NCBI GenBank assembly: GCA_944990035.1
Contig: CALYLX010000117.1
Location: 62,001-126,000, forward strand
Direction: 5' to 3'
DNA length: 64,000 nucleotides
From: Clitopilus passeckerianus
Taxonomy: Eukaryota > Basidiomycota > Agaricomycetes > Agaricales > Entolomataceae
The notes beneath the pieces were generated by a model. It searched no databases. It had not been told where the DNA came from and worked only from the letters and a program-made list of their open reading frames with translations. Below are positions 56,262 through 64,000 of the stretch, piece after piece. The number at the start of each line of letters is the position of its first letter. The first letter of the stretch is position 1. A program made the position numbers and the translations under genes.

Positions 56262-59200
56262 CTAAATGAAGACCTGCAAAGGATGTCTGTCGTATACGTT
56301 CTGGCCCTCGCTCAACTCGCCGAGATCAGGGTAGTAGGGCACCAAAGCATCTGATGCACCCAGGTATAAGGAATTATAAACTCTCCAGTACACCTCCCTA
56401 ACTTTCCTAGCAGGGTGGAAGAGACCTTGCAAGAGGTAGCTGAGAAGCACACCAGGTCCCAATGTCACCCGCATGGCCTCAACGGCCTCCATGACGGCGC
56501 CAATAACGTGAGGGGATGTCTCAAAGCAATTGGGCCAGACAAGGTTCATGAGGTGAAGCATGGAATCTTCGCAGCCGAGACCAGCGACGCCCAATGCAAG
56601 ATGTTTGACAATGGTGCTTGCAGTCTGTCGGTGGACGAGATCACGGTCTGTGAGAGCATCCTCGAGCATGGTGACGACGGAGTCAACATAGAATGCTGAC
56701 TGGGGGCCGACGTATTCAAAGACGAAGGAGAGTGCCTTCAAACAACCGGTCCGAACGTTCAGCTCGGCGGTACGGTATTCGTTGAGGATGGCGGGGATAC
56801 ATGTGAAGGGACCGCAAGTTTCCGCAACGATGGCGATGGCGACTGTGCTGCAAACACGACTTTGACGCTCTTGTACACGCAAGTTGGTGAGCAATACTGA
56901 AAGGACGTCCTGCGGACCCAAACTCTTCGCAATGTAACCGAAAGAGTTCACAGCCGCTCGGCGAATGGCCTTCTTGTGCGCTTTGAGCAAGTCGAGGAGC
57001 TCGAAGCAGATACGCATCCATTCTCGGGCTGGGACGAACTCAGCACCGCGATCAGCTGGAAAGAACAGAGGATGAATCAGTAAGGTGGGATGCAGGAGCG
57101 AAAGATAGGACTCACCAATACGACCAATCAAGTTGATAGACGCCTCTTGTACTTTTTCGTGCCTGTTTCGCAGAATAGGTGTCATCCTCGGAACTAGAAA
57201 TAAGTGGTCAGTTTTGAATTCATCACCGAAATGAGAGAAAAACTCACGAAGATCCTTAACTGGGGGGTTCATCTGCGTCATACCAACGACATTGGCAATA
57301 GCACCCTCGGCAGCAATGATACTACCAAGTGTATCGGGGTACTCCTCTCCAAGCTGTTCGAACAACACAAGGCCTAGCTTGCTCAGAAGCTGATCCTCAC
57401 CACACTGTTTGATGACAACAGCCAGCCTCGTCGTCAAATCAGCAGCCTGCTGTCGAACCTTTGCGCTCTTGTTGTTGAGGCGCCAAAGAATGGTCGAGAC
57501 GATTTGGGTAAGGTAGGGCTTGACGCGAATGCCCAGGGCGTTGACGACAGTGCCGAAGCCGTCGAGCATGACTTGATCTTCTGTCGTTTGTTCTTGGAAG
57601 GAGTAGATGATACCATCGACGAGACGGACCTCGAGCCTCTCGTCAATGTCGGAAGCGCCTAAAGTTTGAATAACCTTAGTGATCGTCTCCATAACCATCT
57701 TCCTGTACGGCTCAGCCTCGTCCTTGAGCTCATTGACGACCCTGCCAACAATCTCGGACACGCCCGCCTTCTGAGCAAGCTCGACGGTGGTCTCGACGAC
57801 TTGTTTGTAGTTGCGCCTGTCAAGAGCCATTCGACGAATCCAGAAGGACTTGAAGAAGTCAGGGAGGATATCCTGCTTGATGTATGCGGGGGTAACGCCC
57901 TCCGTAGCGGCACATTGCTTCACGACTTTGAGAACGATCTTCTTCATCTCCTCGTCTGATGTCTGGAACTCACGAATGAGAATCACCGTGACTTCCTTGG
58001 TGTAATAGGAGGCGTATTCGGGGTCCATGAGAGGGATGATGAATCCAATGGCTTTGAGGAAGGCAGCGAGACCTTTGCCACGGTGGAGACGAATACCGAG
58101 CCACAAGGGCTTGAGAACATTGTCAAACGACTCAATACCGTACGGCGCTGCAGCTTCAGCGAGGGCGGCCAATCCGAGAGCAGTCATTGTCCTGACTTTT
58201 TGTTGCTCATCGGAGAGACCATGGGCGATACAGTCGACCAAGTTGCGGAGATGGGGAAGAACGGCACAGCCCATCATAATGGCAATCTGCTGCACGATAC
58301 GGATACCTGTATGCCTGGCTTGCCATGACTTCTTGGAGCGACAGACAGCTTTCAGGAAAGGGAGGAGGGCGGGAATGCCAAGGGCAGATGCGACGACGGA
58401 GAAGGCACGAGCTGTGGTGTTTCGGACATACTCGTCGGCATGGTCGATATCGGGGCGCATGGTGGAAATCATATGTGCAAGACCAGCAGCCTTGGACAAA
58501 TTGGAGATGATTTCACGACCTTCTACACGTGCATAATAGTCTTCGTCGATGAGGAGAGGCTCAATGACAACGAGAATCTTGTGCACATAAGGCCGTACGA
58601 GATCGTCGAGTTTGTAGAGGACGCGGTCGATGACCTTGACTAGAAGATGGCGCTCCTGGTCTTCAAGCGTGCGCTCCATGAGGAGTGGTAAAATCTTATC
58701 GAACAAGGGGCCGGCGCCAAATTCTCGAGCCTTGTCGGTGATCTGACGAAGCGCAGTTTTACGGACGGGAGGTGTGCCGTTCTTGATCTTGAGAAGGAGC
58801 CGCATAATTTTGCGCTCCTTCATTTCATCGACGGAGAGCTCGGTTTCGTCTTCCTCCTTCAAAATTTTCGCGAAGTACTGAGCGTCCTCTTGCTTGAAGA
58901 AAGCCAAGTTCCCGACTCCAGGAATTTCTGTGGGCAATTCTGGTGCTAGTCCGGCAGCAGCAGCAAGTGCAGCAGCATCAGAGCTTTCCTGGATCTGGAA
59001 TCCTCCTACTTCGGTAATGGGCGTAGCCATCATCCTGCGTGGAGGGATGATAGGTGCATAGCCGGGAGGGGGAGTGACGATGGCATAACCAGAAGTTGGG
59101 AGAAGAGCGTCTATTTCCTCATCAGACATGTAGCGATTGTGCTTGTCATCTGACATGAAACCGGGAGCGTTCATGATAATTTGAGTCATCGGCGCTTCGG

Positions 59201-59837
59201 CTGCGGGGGCAGGAGCCTGGTCCCAACGAGAGCGTTTGGGTGCCTCTGTAGCACCTACCTCTATAGCGGTGTCTGTAGGGGTGGCATCCCAGCGTGAACG
59301 ACGTTTTTTAGGAGCAGAAGCTTCCAAGGCCTTGTCCGACCATTCACCTGTTGAGGCGGGTTTGTTTGGGTCGACGTTTTCGTCTGTGGGTTCGGCGACG
59401 TCCCATCGGCGTTTTCGCTTCGTGCTAGCCTCTTTCGGCGGGGTATGGTCTTCGGGAGCAAGTTCTTTGTACTCCCCTCGGGGTGGCGTTTTGTCAAGGT
59501 CCATCTGCATCTTTCCTTCCTCTCGATCCTGCCTTTCTTTTTCCTCGATAATCCTCTTTACCCTCGACTCTTCTTGCTCCAGCCTCGACAACCTCATGGC
59601 TTCCTTATACCCCCCCTCTCCCTCTTCTCCTTCCTTGAAAGCATCGGCACTTTCAACTGCTGTACGGTTGAAGCGACGGTTGTGATAGTCTGACTGACGA
59701 GCAGCGATTTGTCGTTTTGACGCTGTTTCAGCAAAAGGATCGATATCTTCTTCTTCTGCTAAGTCATGGAATTCCTGAAGAATATCCTTCGGGGCTGTAT
59801 AAGATTCCAATAATCTAGGAGACCCTGGTGGAGACAT
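56262..59837 (-). CDS. SF3B1: Splicing factor 3b subunit 1 (SF3B1/HSH155/Prp10)
   Basis: HEAT-repeat scaffold of U2 snRNP that clamps the branch-point helix. Exons on the minus strand: 59837-57248, 57193-57116 and 57055-56262 (1153 aa); both introns are in frame, so the whole locus reads as one 1191-codon frame. The N-terminal third carries three UHM-ligand tryptophan motifs (KRRWDV, RSRWDA, RSRWDQ) that bind U2AF-type proteins. HEAT repeats start near [20 protein letters not shown]. The mutation hot-spot loop of human SF3B1 (K700) corresponds to SDEEQ-like [15 protein letters not shown], with the lysine conserved. Highly conserved blocks include [20 protein letters not shown] and [20 protein letters not shown]. 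Confidence 0.97.
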   Translation of the reverse strand: MSPPGSPRLLESYTAPKDILQEFHDLAEEEDIDPFAETASKRQIAARQSDYHNRRFNRTAVESADAFKEGEEGEGGYKEAMRLSRLEQEESRVKRIIEEKERQDREEGKMQMDLDKTPPRGEYKELAPEDHTPPKEASTKRKRRWDVAEPTDENVDPNKPASTGEWSDKALEASAPKKRRSRWDATPTDTAIEVGATEAPKRSRWDQAPAPAAEAPMTQIIMNAPGFMSDDKHNRYMSDEEIDALLPTSGYAIVTPPPGYAPIIPPRRMMATPITEVGGFQIQESSDAAALAAAAGLAPELPTEIPGVGNLAFFKQEDAQYFAKILKEEDETELSVDEMKERKIMRLLLKIKNGTPPVRKTALRQITDKAREFGAGPLFDKILPLLMERTLEDQERHLLVKVIDRVLYKLDDLVRPYVHKILVVIEPLLIDEDYYARVEGREIISNLSKAAGLAHMISTMRPDIDHADEYVRNTTARAFSVVASALGIPALLPFLKAVCRSKKSWQARHTGIRIVQQIAIMMGCAVLPHLRNLVDCIAHGLSDEQQKVRTMTALGLAALAEAAAPYGIESFDNVLKPLWLGIRLHRGKGLAAFLKAIGFIIPLMDPEYASYYTKEVTVILIREFQTSDEEMKKIVLKVVKQCAATEGVTPAYIKQDILPDFFKSFWIRRMALDRRNYKQVVETTVELAQKAGVSEIVGRVVNELKDEAEPYRKMVMETITKVIQTLGASDIDERLEVRLVDGIIYSFQEQTTEDQVMLDGFGTVVNALGIRVKPYLTQIVSTILWRLNNKSAKVRQQAADLTTRLAVVIKQCGEDQLLSKLGLVLFEQLGEEYPDTLGSIIAAEGAIANVVGMTQMNPPVKDLREFFSHFGDEFKTDHLFLVPRMTPILRNRHEKVQEASINLIGRIGESYLSLLHPTLLIHPLFFPADRGAEFVPAREWMRICFELLDLLKAHKKAIRRAAVNSFGYIAKSLGPQDVLSVLLTNLRVQERQSRVCSTVAIAIVAETCGPFTCIPAILNEYRTAELNVRTGCLKALSFVFEYVGPQSAFYVDSVVTMLEDALTDRDLVHRQTASTIVKHLALGVAGLGCEDSMLHLMNLVWPNCFETSPHVIGAVMEAVEAMRVTLGPGVLLSYLLQGLFHPARKVREVYWRVYNSLYLGASDALVPYYPDLGELSEGQNVYDRHPLQVFI

Positions 59838-60602
59838 TATACCTCGAGACTGTCGGAGTCAATGCTGGTGGTCGAAACGAAAGGTCACACTGTGACTAAG
59901 CCCGTCGTATAGTCATTCTGAAGTTTCCCACGCTATGTCCACCCATAAAGCACGCACATTTTTTTCTGTTTGATTATCGACTGTTGACTTCAAGGTGAGC
60001 AACTGTTTCTTGTTACGGCAACGGGATGATTTCTTGCCGCCCCAGTCGTAGCCTAAGGCTTTGACGATTGGCAGAGCACATTACCAAACTCATTTTGCAA
60101 CTCTGATTTATTTTCTTCTTCCCTTTCATTTTGACCATTGAGGCTCACCATCTTCCTTCATCAGGTAATTTGCCTAGCCGTACTTGAATTTGCCTGCAAG
60201 GTTAGTGCACCTTCCTTTCCCTTGTATGATGTGAACCTGTACACCATTCTCCAAAGCCGTCGGCGATGAGGAGATTACACATACAAAAAACTAAGAACAG
60301 CCAGCTGACCTCTGTTCAACCGCAAATTTCAAAGGCATGCATACTAACAATTGTTTTCACAGATTTGTGCAGACTTGTTCGGGCGTTTTCGGTCTTTGGT
60401 CTGGAATGCTGAAGGATTGGGAAGTCGAATATTCTTCGTCCACAGTACGCTACTCCTTCGATACCACTAGCTGTCGTATAATCACAATTTATTCTTTCGT
60501 CCAAATTCGAAATTGCGTGCGATAACATTTTGATTCTCTACAAGATCCACTATCGAACGCCATTTTTCACACAAACCGCTAACTCATTCCTTCTCTTGCT
60601 AG
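59838..60602. other. Gene-poor interval upstream of SF3B1
   Basis: About 765 nt with no convincing coding frame. The first part is the SF3B1 promoter and leader. The rest contains splice-like sequences and short open pieces, possibly further remains of the decayed gene described next. Confidence 0.4.
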
Positions 60603-60758
60603 TGTTCACGCAACAAATACGGTCCTCAAGTCATCCGTAAACCTGTTGTCATTTTCGTTGAGGGTACTTCTGGCATTGGTCAAGGGATCTGTGATCCCTT
60701 CGCAGACCAATTTGGTGACAAAGGCGACATCATCATCATCGCACACGCCCTACCATAA
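60603..60758 (+). pseudogene. Fragment of a short-chain dehydrogenase (Rossmann N-terminus)
   Basis: One frame, opened by a stop at 60600 and closed by TAA at 60756, reads RKPVVIFVEGTSGIGQGICD. This matches the NAD(P)-binding start of fungal short-chain dehydrogenases, normally a Gly-Gly-Thr-Ser-Gly-Ile-Gly-Gln-Gly turn after a hydrophobic strand; here the first glycine is Glu. The following GDIIIIAHALP resembles the second strand but lacks the usual acceptor (GRN). I could not find the catalytic Tyr-x-x-x-Lys or any further family sequence downstream, so I call it a decayed remnant. A CTTGCTAG acceptor-like site precedes it. Confidence 0.5.
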
Positions 60759-60797
60759 CTTTGGCAAAACCCGGGCTACTCTGTTTGTCAACAGTAG

Positions 60798-60953
60798 GTG
60801 ATACGGTTTTCTCAACTCGAGGTTTCCCAATACCTCCACTTTCCTTCCGAACTCTATGCCACGCGCTCAGGAGGCACCGCTCAGTACCAGAACACGTTCT
60901 GTGCATCCATCTCACCGCTGTGCAATCCGCCGATGATCCCCGCTGTTTCATAG
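60798..60953 (+). pseudogene. Open segment of unknown origin beside the dehydrogenase fragment
   Basis: An open stretch without a start codon encodes a well-composed peptide with SQYLHFPSELYATRSGG followed by TAQYQNTFCASISPLCNP, ending at TAG. Composition looks protein-like, but I do not recognise it. It may be part of the same decayed gene or an unrelated exon. Confidence 0.25.
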
Positions 60954-61196
60954 TATGATCTATCTACTCGGAAAACTTTGTGTACGGTGCTTGAGCTCAG
61001 TCATCCAATGGGTTTCTTGAGCGCCATGCTGACGAAAACAAGCGTCGATTGACAATAGCAGCCTACTCGCTGCGAAACGCAGTGAAACCTGGTGTACCAT
61101 TAACTCAACCTGGTCCGATGTTGCCAGCGTTCTATAAAAGCCAGTTGCCTAGGTTGACCACGATAGTCAGCTTTCGTTGAGCTGCCATAAACCACC

Positions 61197-61688
61197 ATGC
61201 GCTTCTCGAAAACACTCGCTGCTCTCGCTCTTGCGGCCTTTTCCATTGCATCCCCTCTCGCTGAGCGTGATACAGACACGGCCAGATGCTATCTCGTTCT
61301 TAGGCCCTCCAACGATCTTGGCGCGGAGGCTCTTCAGTCGTCAGCAGAATTCGGTAGGATATCTCCTTCGCAGGATTAAGATCCATGCTGACTTTTGAAA
61401 AGCTGTTACAAACGCCATCGCCCAGCATTGGCCTGATAAAACTGTTACGGTATAATGGCTTCATCTTATCCGCCTCAAGAGCCGAACCTGATATTTAATT
61501 CTTAGATTGTTAAAGCCTACCCTCTATCTCGCATCCAAGTTGTCAACTACGATCTCGACATTACCATTTCTGTCACCGATCTGGAGTACTTTGGAATTGC
61601 AAACTTCGTCAGCGGTTGGCTATATGCCACTCTCGATGGTGGGGATATTCAGTACTCAGTCGAACATCGCTTCTGTACTTCAGCTTGA
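61197..61688 (+). CDS. Small secreted protein, unknown function
   Basis: Exons 61197-61353, 61403-61449 and 61506-61688 sum to 128 aa. The N-terminus MRFSKTLAALALAAFSIAS is a classical signal peptide with a likely cut near SIASPLAERD. The mature part is about 108 residues, with three cysteines at most, and includes AIAQHWPDKTVTIVKAYPLS, VNYDLDITISVTDLEYFGIA and FVSGWLYATLDGGDIQYSVE. I do not recognise a family. The intron phases and the uninterrupted signal peptide make the model credible. Small secreted proteins like this often serve at the interface with host or substrate, but that is only inference. Confidence 0.65.
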
Positions 61689-62124
61689 GAAACGAATACA
61701 AAAATGGCACCTGGTGGGGATGGTCAATGGCTTGGTGGCTCCAACGGTTTTATATACACGTCCATGTACTAGTAAAATTGGCAACTAATGTTCATTTGCC
61801 AATTCAGGGTCCGAAGTGGGACTCTCTGAAAGCTCAGCGGAGACTGTTCAAGTTTCTCCACGTGCAGCTATCTGACTACTGCAACAACAAACAGACGTTG
61901 TCTGACAAGCATCGTGAAGGGCCTTGCCCGGCCATAAGGACAAGATGATGTGCAGTGACGAAGGCCAACGGCATCGGATATCGGAGTTCCAACCGTCCTT
62001 TGCTTTGTCCAAGGTTAGGCCGAGAACAATCGTAGCTGCTTGCCGTTTTACAAGATAATGTGGGCGTCGTGAAAGGGCACTATATCTGCTTTCGAGACCA
62101 CTTACTTCTTTCTAACCACTCGCT
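61689..62124. other. Intergenic with short inverted repeat
   Basis: 436 nt without a convincing gene. Contains a perfect 9-bp inverted repeat (61776-61784 and 61796-61804, 11-nt loop) about 90 nt past the secreted-protein stop, which could fold in the transcript's 3' end. Confidence 0.4.
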
Positions 62125-62736
62125 ATGGACCCACGACAAGAGCAATCTGAGATTCAACGTAGCGTCGCTCAAGCTCGTGGACCTCCCCGACGTTGGGTCT
62201 GGTTTCTTGCGGGTGCAGCTACTTCAGCTCTCGCTATCAAGCTCTACGACGATAACTCTAGGCTTGGGATTAGCTGGCGCATTGCGCAACGGTTTATACT
62301 TGGGCCCTCACCTGGGGGAAATGAAAACCGATGGTGGGAATGGAGGGCTCGGAGACAAAGAGTCCAAGAGGCTACTGAGAACAGAGACTCCGCAACTCCC
62401 GAGTTAGGCAGCGAAGTGACTGTGACTGTGAGCGAAGAAAAGAAAGCTCGACTAACTGACAAGGTCGGGTCATCTCTATTAAGGCCGACGTTGGTTTTTG
62501 CTTGCTGAGTACACACGACTACAGGTTGAACAGGTATCCGGGGAGGCACAGAAGCGTGTTAGCTCCGCAATTGGATTACTCAAAGCTGTGCGTCGGTTTC
62601 TTGTTGTTTACACGGAAGTAAAATTCATTAATAATCAATTCCGCCATGCCAGAAGAACTTGAAAACTCCAAAAGGTCAGCCCGGGCAGGAACACGAGCAA
62701 CCTATCAATGAAACTGGGAGTCAGGAAGAGCACTAG
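62125..62736 (+). CDS. Small predicted membrane protein, unknown
   Basis: Exons 62125-62463, 62525-62587 and 62656-62736 sum to 160 aa. The N-terminal region has basic residues (RGPPRR) followed by one probable membrane span, WVWFLAGAATSALAIKLYDD. The rest is hydrophilic: an aromatic/basic patch NRWWEWRARRQR, a Glu/Lys-rich region, then LTDKVEQVSGEAQKRVSSAI, which may form an amphipathic helix, and a polar tail ending ETGSQEEH. A small mitochondrial or ER membrane protein is plausible. No family recognised. Confidence 0.6.
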
Positions 62737-63112
62737 TTCGCTTTGAAATTTTTAGCATTCACGAGGTCGCCCCTGTACCCCCTAAAATCAGTGACAAAAT
62801 CTAATGAAAACTGCCCCACTTGCCCGACGATATGTACCCTTGTTTTGGAAACTGATCGACATTGCCTAATAGACCAGGGCCTGGGCCGGTGGACGACGCC
62901 TTTCTCTCTTCCCGTATCCCGGTTGTGAATGTCATACCATCGACGCCAAGCTGGCTAAAGTCTCCTCCAGCGCAAATCGTTGCCGAACGCGATTACACCC
63001 TTCTTTGGTCTTCTCCGCCATTCGAAAGCTATATATGAAGGGATATGTATGAAGGAATATTAGTGAGACAGTGACTTCTTGTCCTTTGGATCTCCCCTCC
63101 AACATAGCGACA
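62737..63112. promoter_or_regulatory. Intergenic with TATA box for the DUF6534-like gene
   Basis: 376 nt with no gene. A TATATAT element at 63030-63036 sits about 80 nt before the ATG at 63113. Confidence 0.4.
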
Positions 63113-64000
63113 ATGCTCGCAATCCCAGTGGATATTGAAACGACATTTGGCGCCTACCTTCTCGGGACGCTATTCTCGTCTGTGTATGTTTCTCCCTACT
63201 TCTCTCTGCAGCATGTTGTTTGACGCTCGCCGAAGACTTTCAGGAATCGCGATTACTCAGGTCATTATATACTTCATGCTTTACAAGGACGATCCCCGGT
63301 GGTTGAAAAGTCTGGTGTGTTTACATGTTGCTGCCTTGCCATTAACAATATCTCACAATCATCTTGCAGGTTATCGTTGTCTTGTAGGCCCATCCTTCGT
63401 GATAGCAGAATCCGAACATTGATGCACTGGCTCAGCATTCTCGATACTACCTGCACAAGCTTCATGTGGGCAGGAGTCTGGGAGGTCTTCATCAAGCATT
63501 ATGCAGAGAGAGAGTACGCGGACCACATTCCATGGTGAGTTTGTTAATTTTACACCCTCTACTTCCTGTTTTCGATTTGCTCATCCCGCCCTCAGGGAAA
63601 TATCAGTAGGTTTCTATTCTATCTCTCCAGAAATAATACCATTTTGACGCGACCATTCAGTTAATAATGCTCTTCAGCGTAAGCCCTGTTACATCCGTAT
63701 GCAAATCATTCACCGACAGTCTTACAGTCGTTCTTGACCTGCTCAGTGCACTCGTAAGCTTTCTTCATCCCTTACACATAGGAGTCATGTACTCATTAGA
63801 CGAAGATTCCTCGCACACCGTATCTATCGCTGTAAATCTCCTACTTCATTGCGCGAGCGACAGTGCTGACTGTGTCGCCGATAGTGAGCAAAGGCAATTG
63901 GTTCATAGTCGGGCCAATTGTAAGCGCGGTTTATCTACCAATTGCGGAAACGGATATATTTATTAACGCGTGTCCACTTAGATCATCTTGGAAGTACTGC
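63113..64000 (+). CDS. DUF6534-like multi-span membrane protein, 3'-truncated
   Basis: Starts MLAIPVDIETTFGAYLLGTL, then after an intron IAITQVIIYFMLYKDDPRWL, SILDTTCTSFMWAGVWEVFI, and in short later exons RRFLAHRIYR and SKGNWFIVGPI. This order (a Gly-rich first span, a Q-x-x-x-Y-F span followed by a charged D-D-P/W loop, an L-D-T-x-H-like third span, an H-R-I-Y loop) is, from memory, that of the multi-span family now called DUF6534, common in Agaricomycetes and of unknown function. Exon joins near 63180-63240 and 63316-63370 are hard to resolve and may hide frame errors or decay. It runs off the right edge. Confidence 0.5.

Overview
The window is eukaryotic nuclear DNA from a filamentous fungus, most likely an Agaricomycete (Basidiomycota). 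The evidence is dense protein-coding genes on both strands, many short GT-AG introns (mostly 48-60 nt, several genes with 9-25 exons), gaps of only tens to hundreds of bases, and two gene families I associate with Agaricomycetes (an HNH-like protein and a DUF6534-like membrane protein). I saw no rRNA, tRNA, CRISPR array, prophage or intact transposon. Exon boundaries were worked out by hand from splice signals, reading phase and family motifs. Most reconstructions sum to whole codons; exceptions are stated.

Left third (1-24.2 kb): a 5'-truncated carnitine acetyltransferase ending in -SKL; RPF1 (ribosome biogenesis) convergent with TAF11 (TFIID); an eEF1A-type lysine methyltransferase; NDUFAF7 (complex I assembly) divergent from MMS19 (cytosolic Fe-S assembly/DNA repair); an unrecognised coiled-coil-like protein divergent from PRP40 (U1 snRNP); mitochondrial ribosomal protein bL21m divergent from ATP1 (ATP synthase alpha); PRO2 (proline synthesis); a NASP/SHNi-TPR histone chaperone; and an HNH-like protein.

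Middle (24.6-47.3 kb): an AP180/CALM endocytic adaptor; two GH47 alpha-1,2-mannosidase paralogs about 10 kb apart; between them glycerol kinase, ribosomal protein uS10, the helicase DBP9, ZNHIT2, a ZIP zinc transporter and an ERV1 sulfhydryl oxidase; then gamma-adaptin (AP-1).

Right (47.7-64 kb): a large ABCC transporter; an AIM32/sucrase-ferredoxin-like protein; an intronless PhzF-family enzyme; SF3B1 (U2 snRNP); a gene-poor interval holding a decayed short-chain dehydrogenase fragment; a small secreted protein; a small predicted membrane protein; and a 3'-truncated DUF6534-like gene.

The layout is housekeeping rather than a biosynthetic or defence island, and I found no obvious undescribed multi-gene system. 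The unusual signals are one-base reading-frame breaks, mostly in short homopolymers inside conserved genes (best read as sequencing errors), very short introns (36 and 38 nt), GC-AG introns, microexons, tight divergent promoters pairing related genes, and the GH47 duplication.
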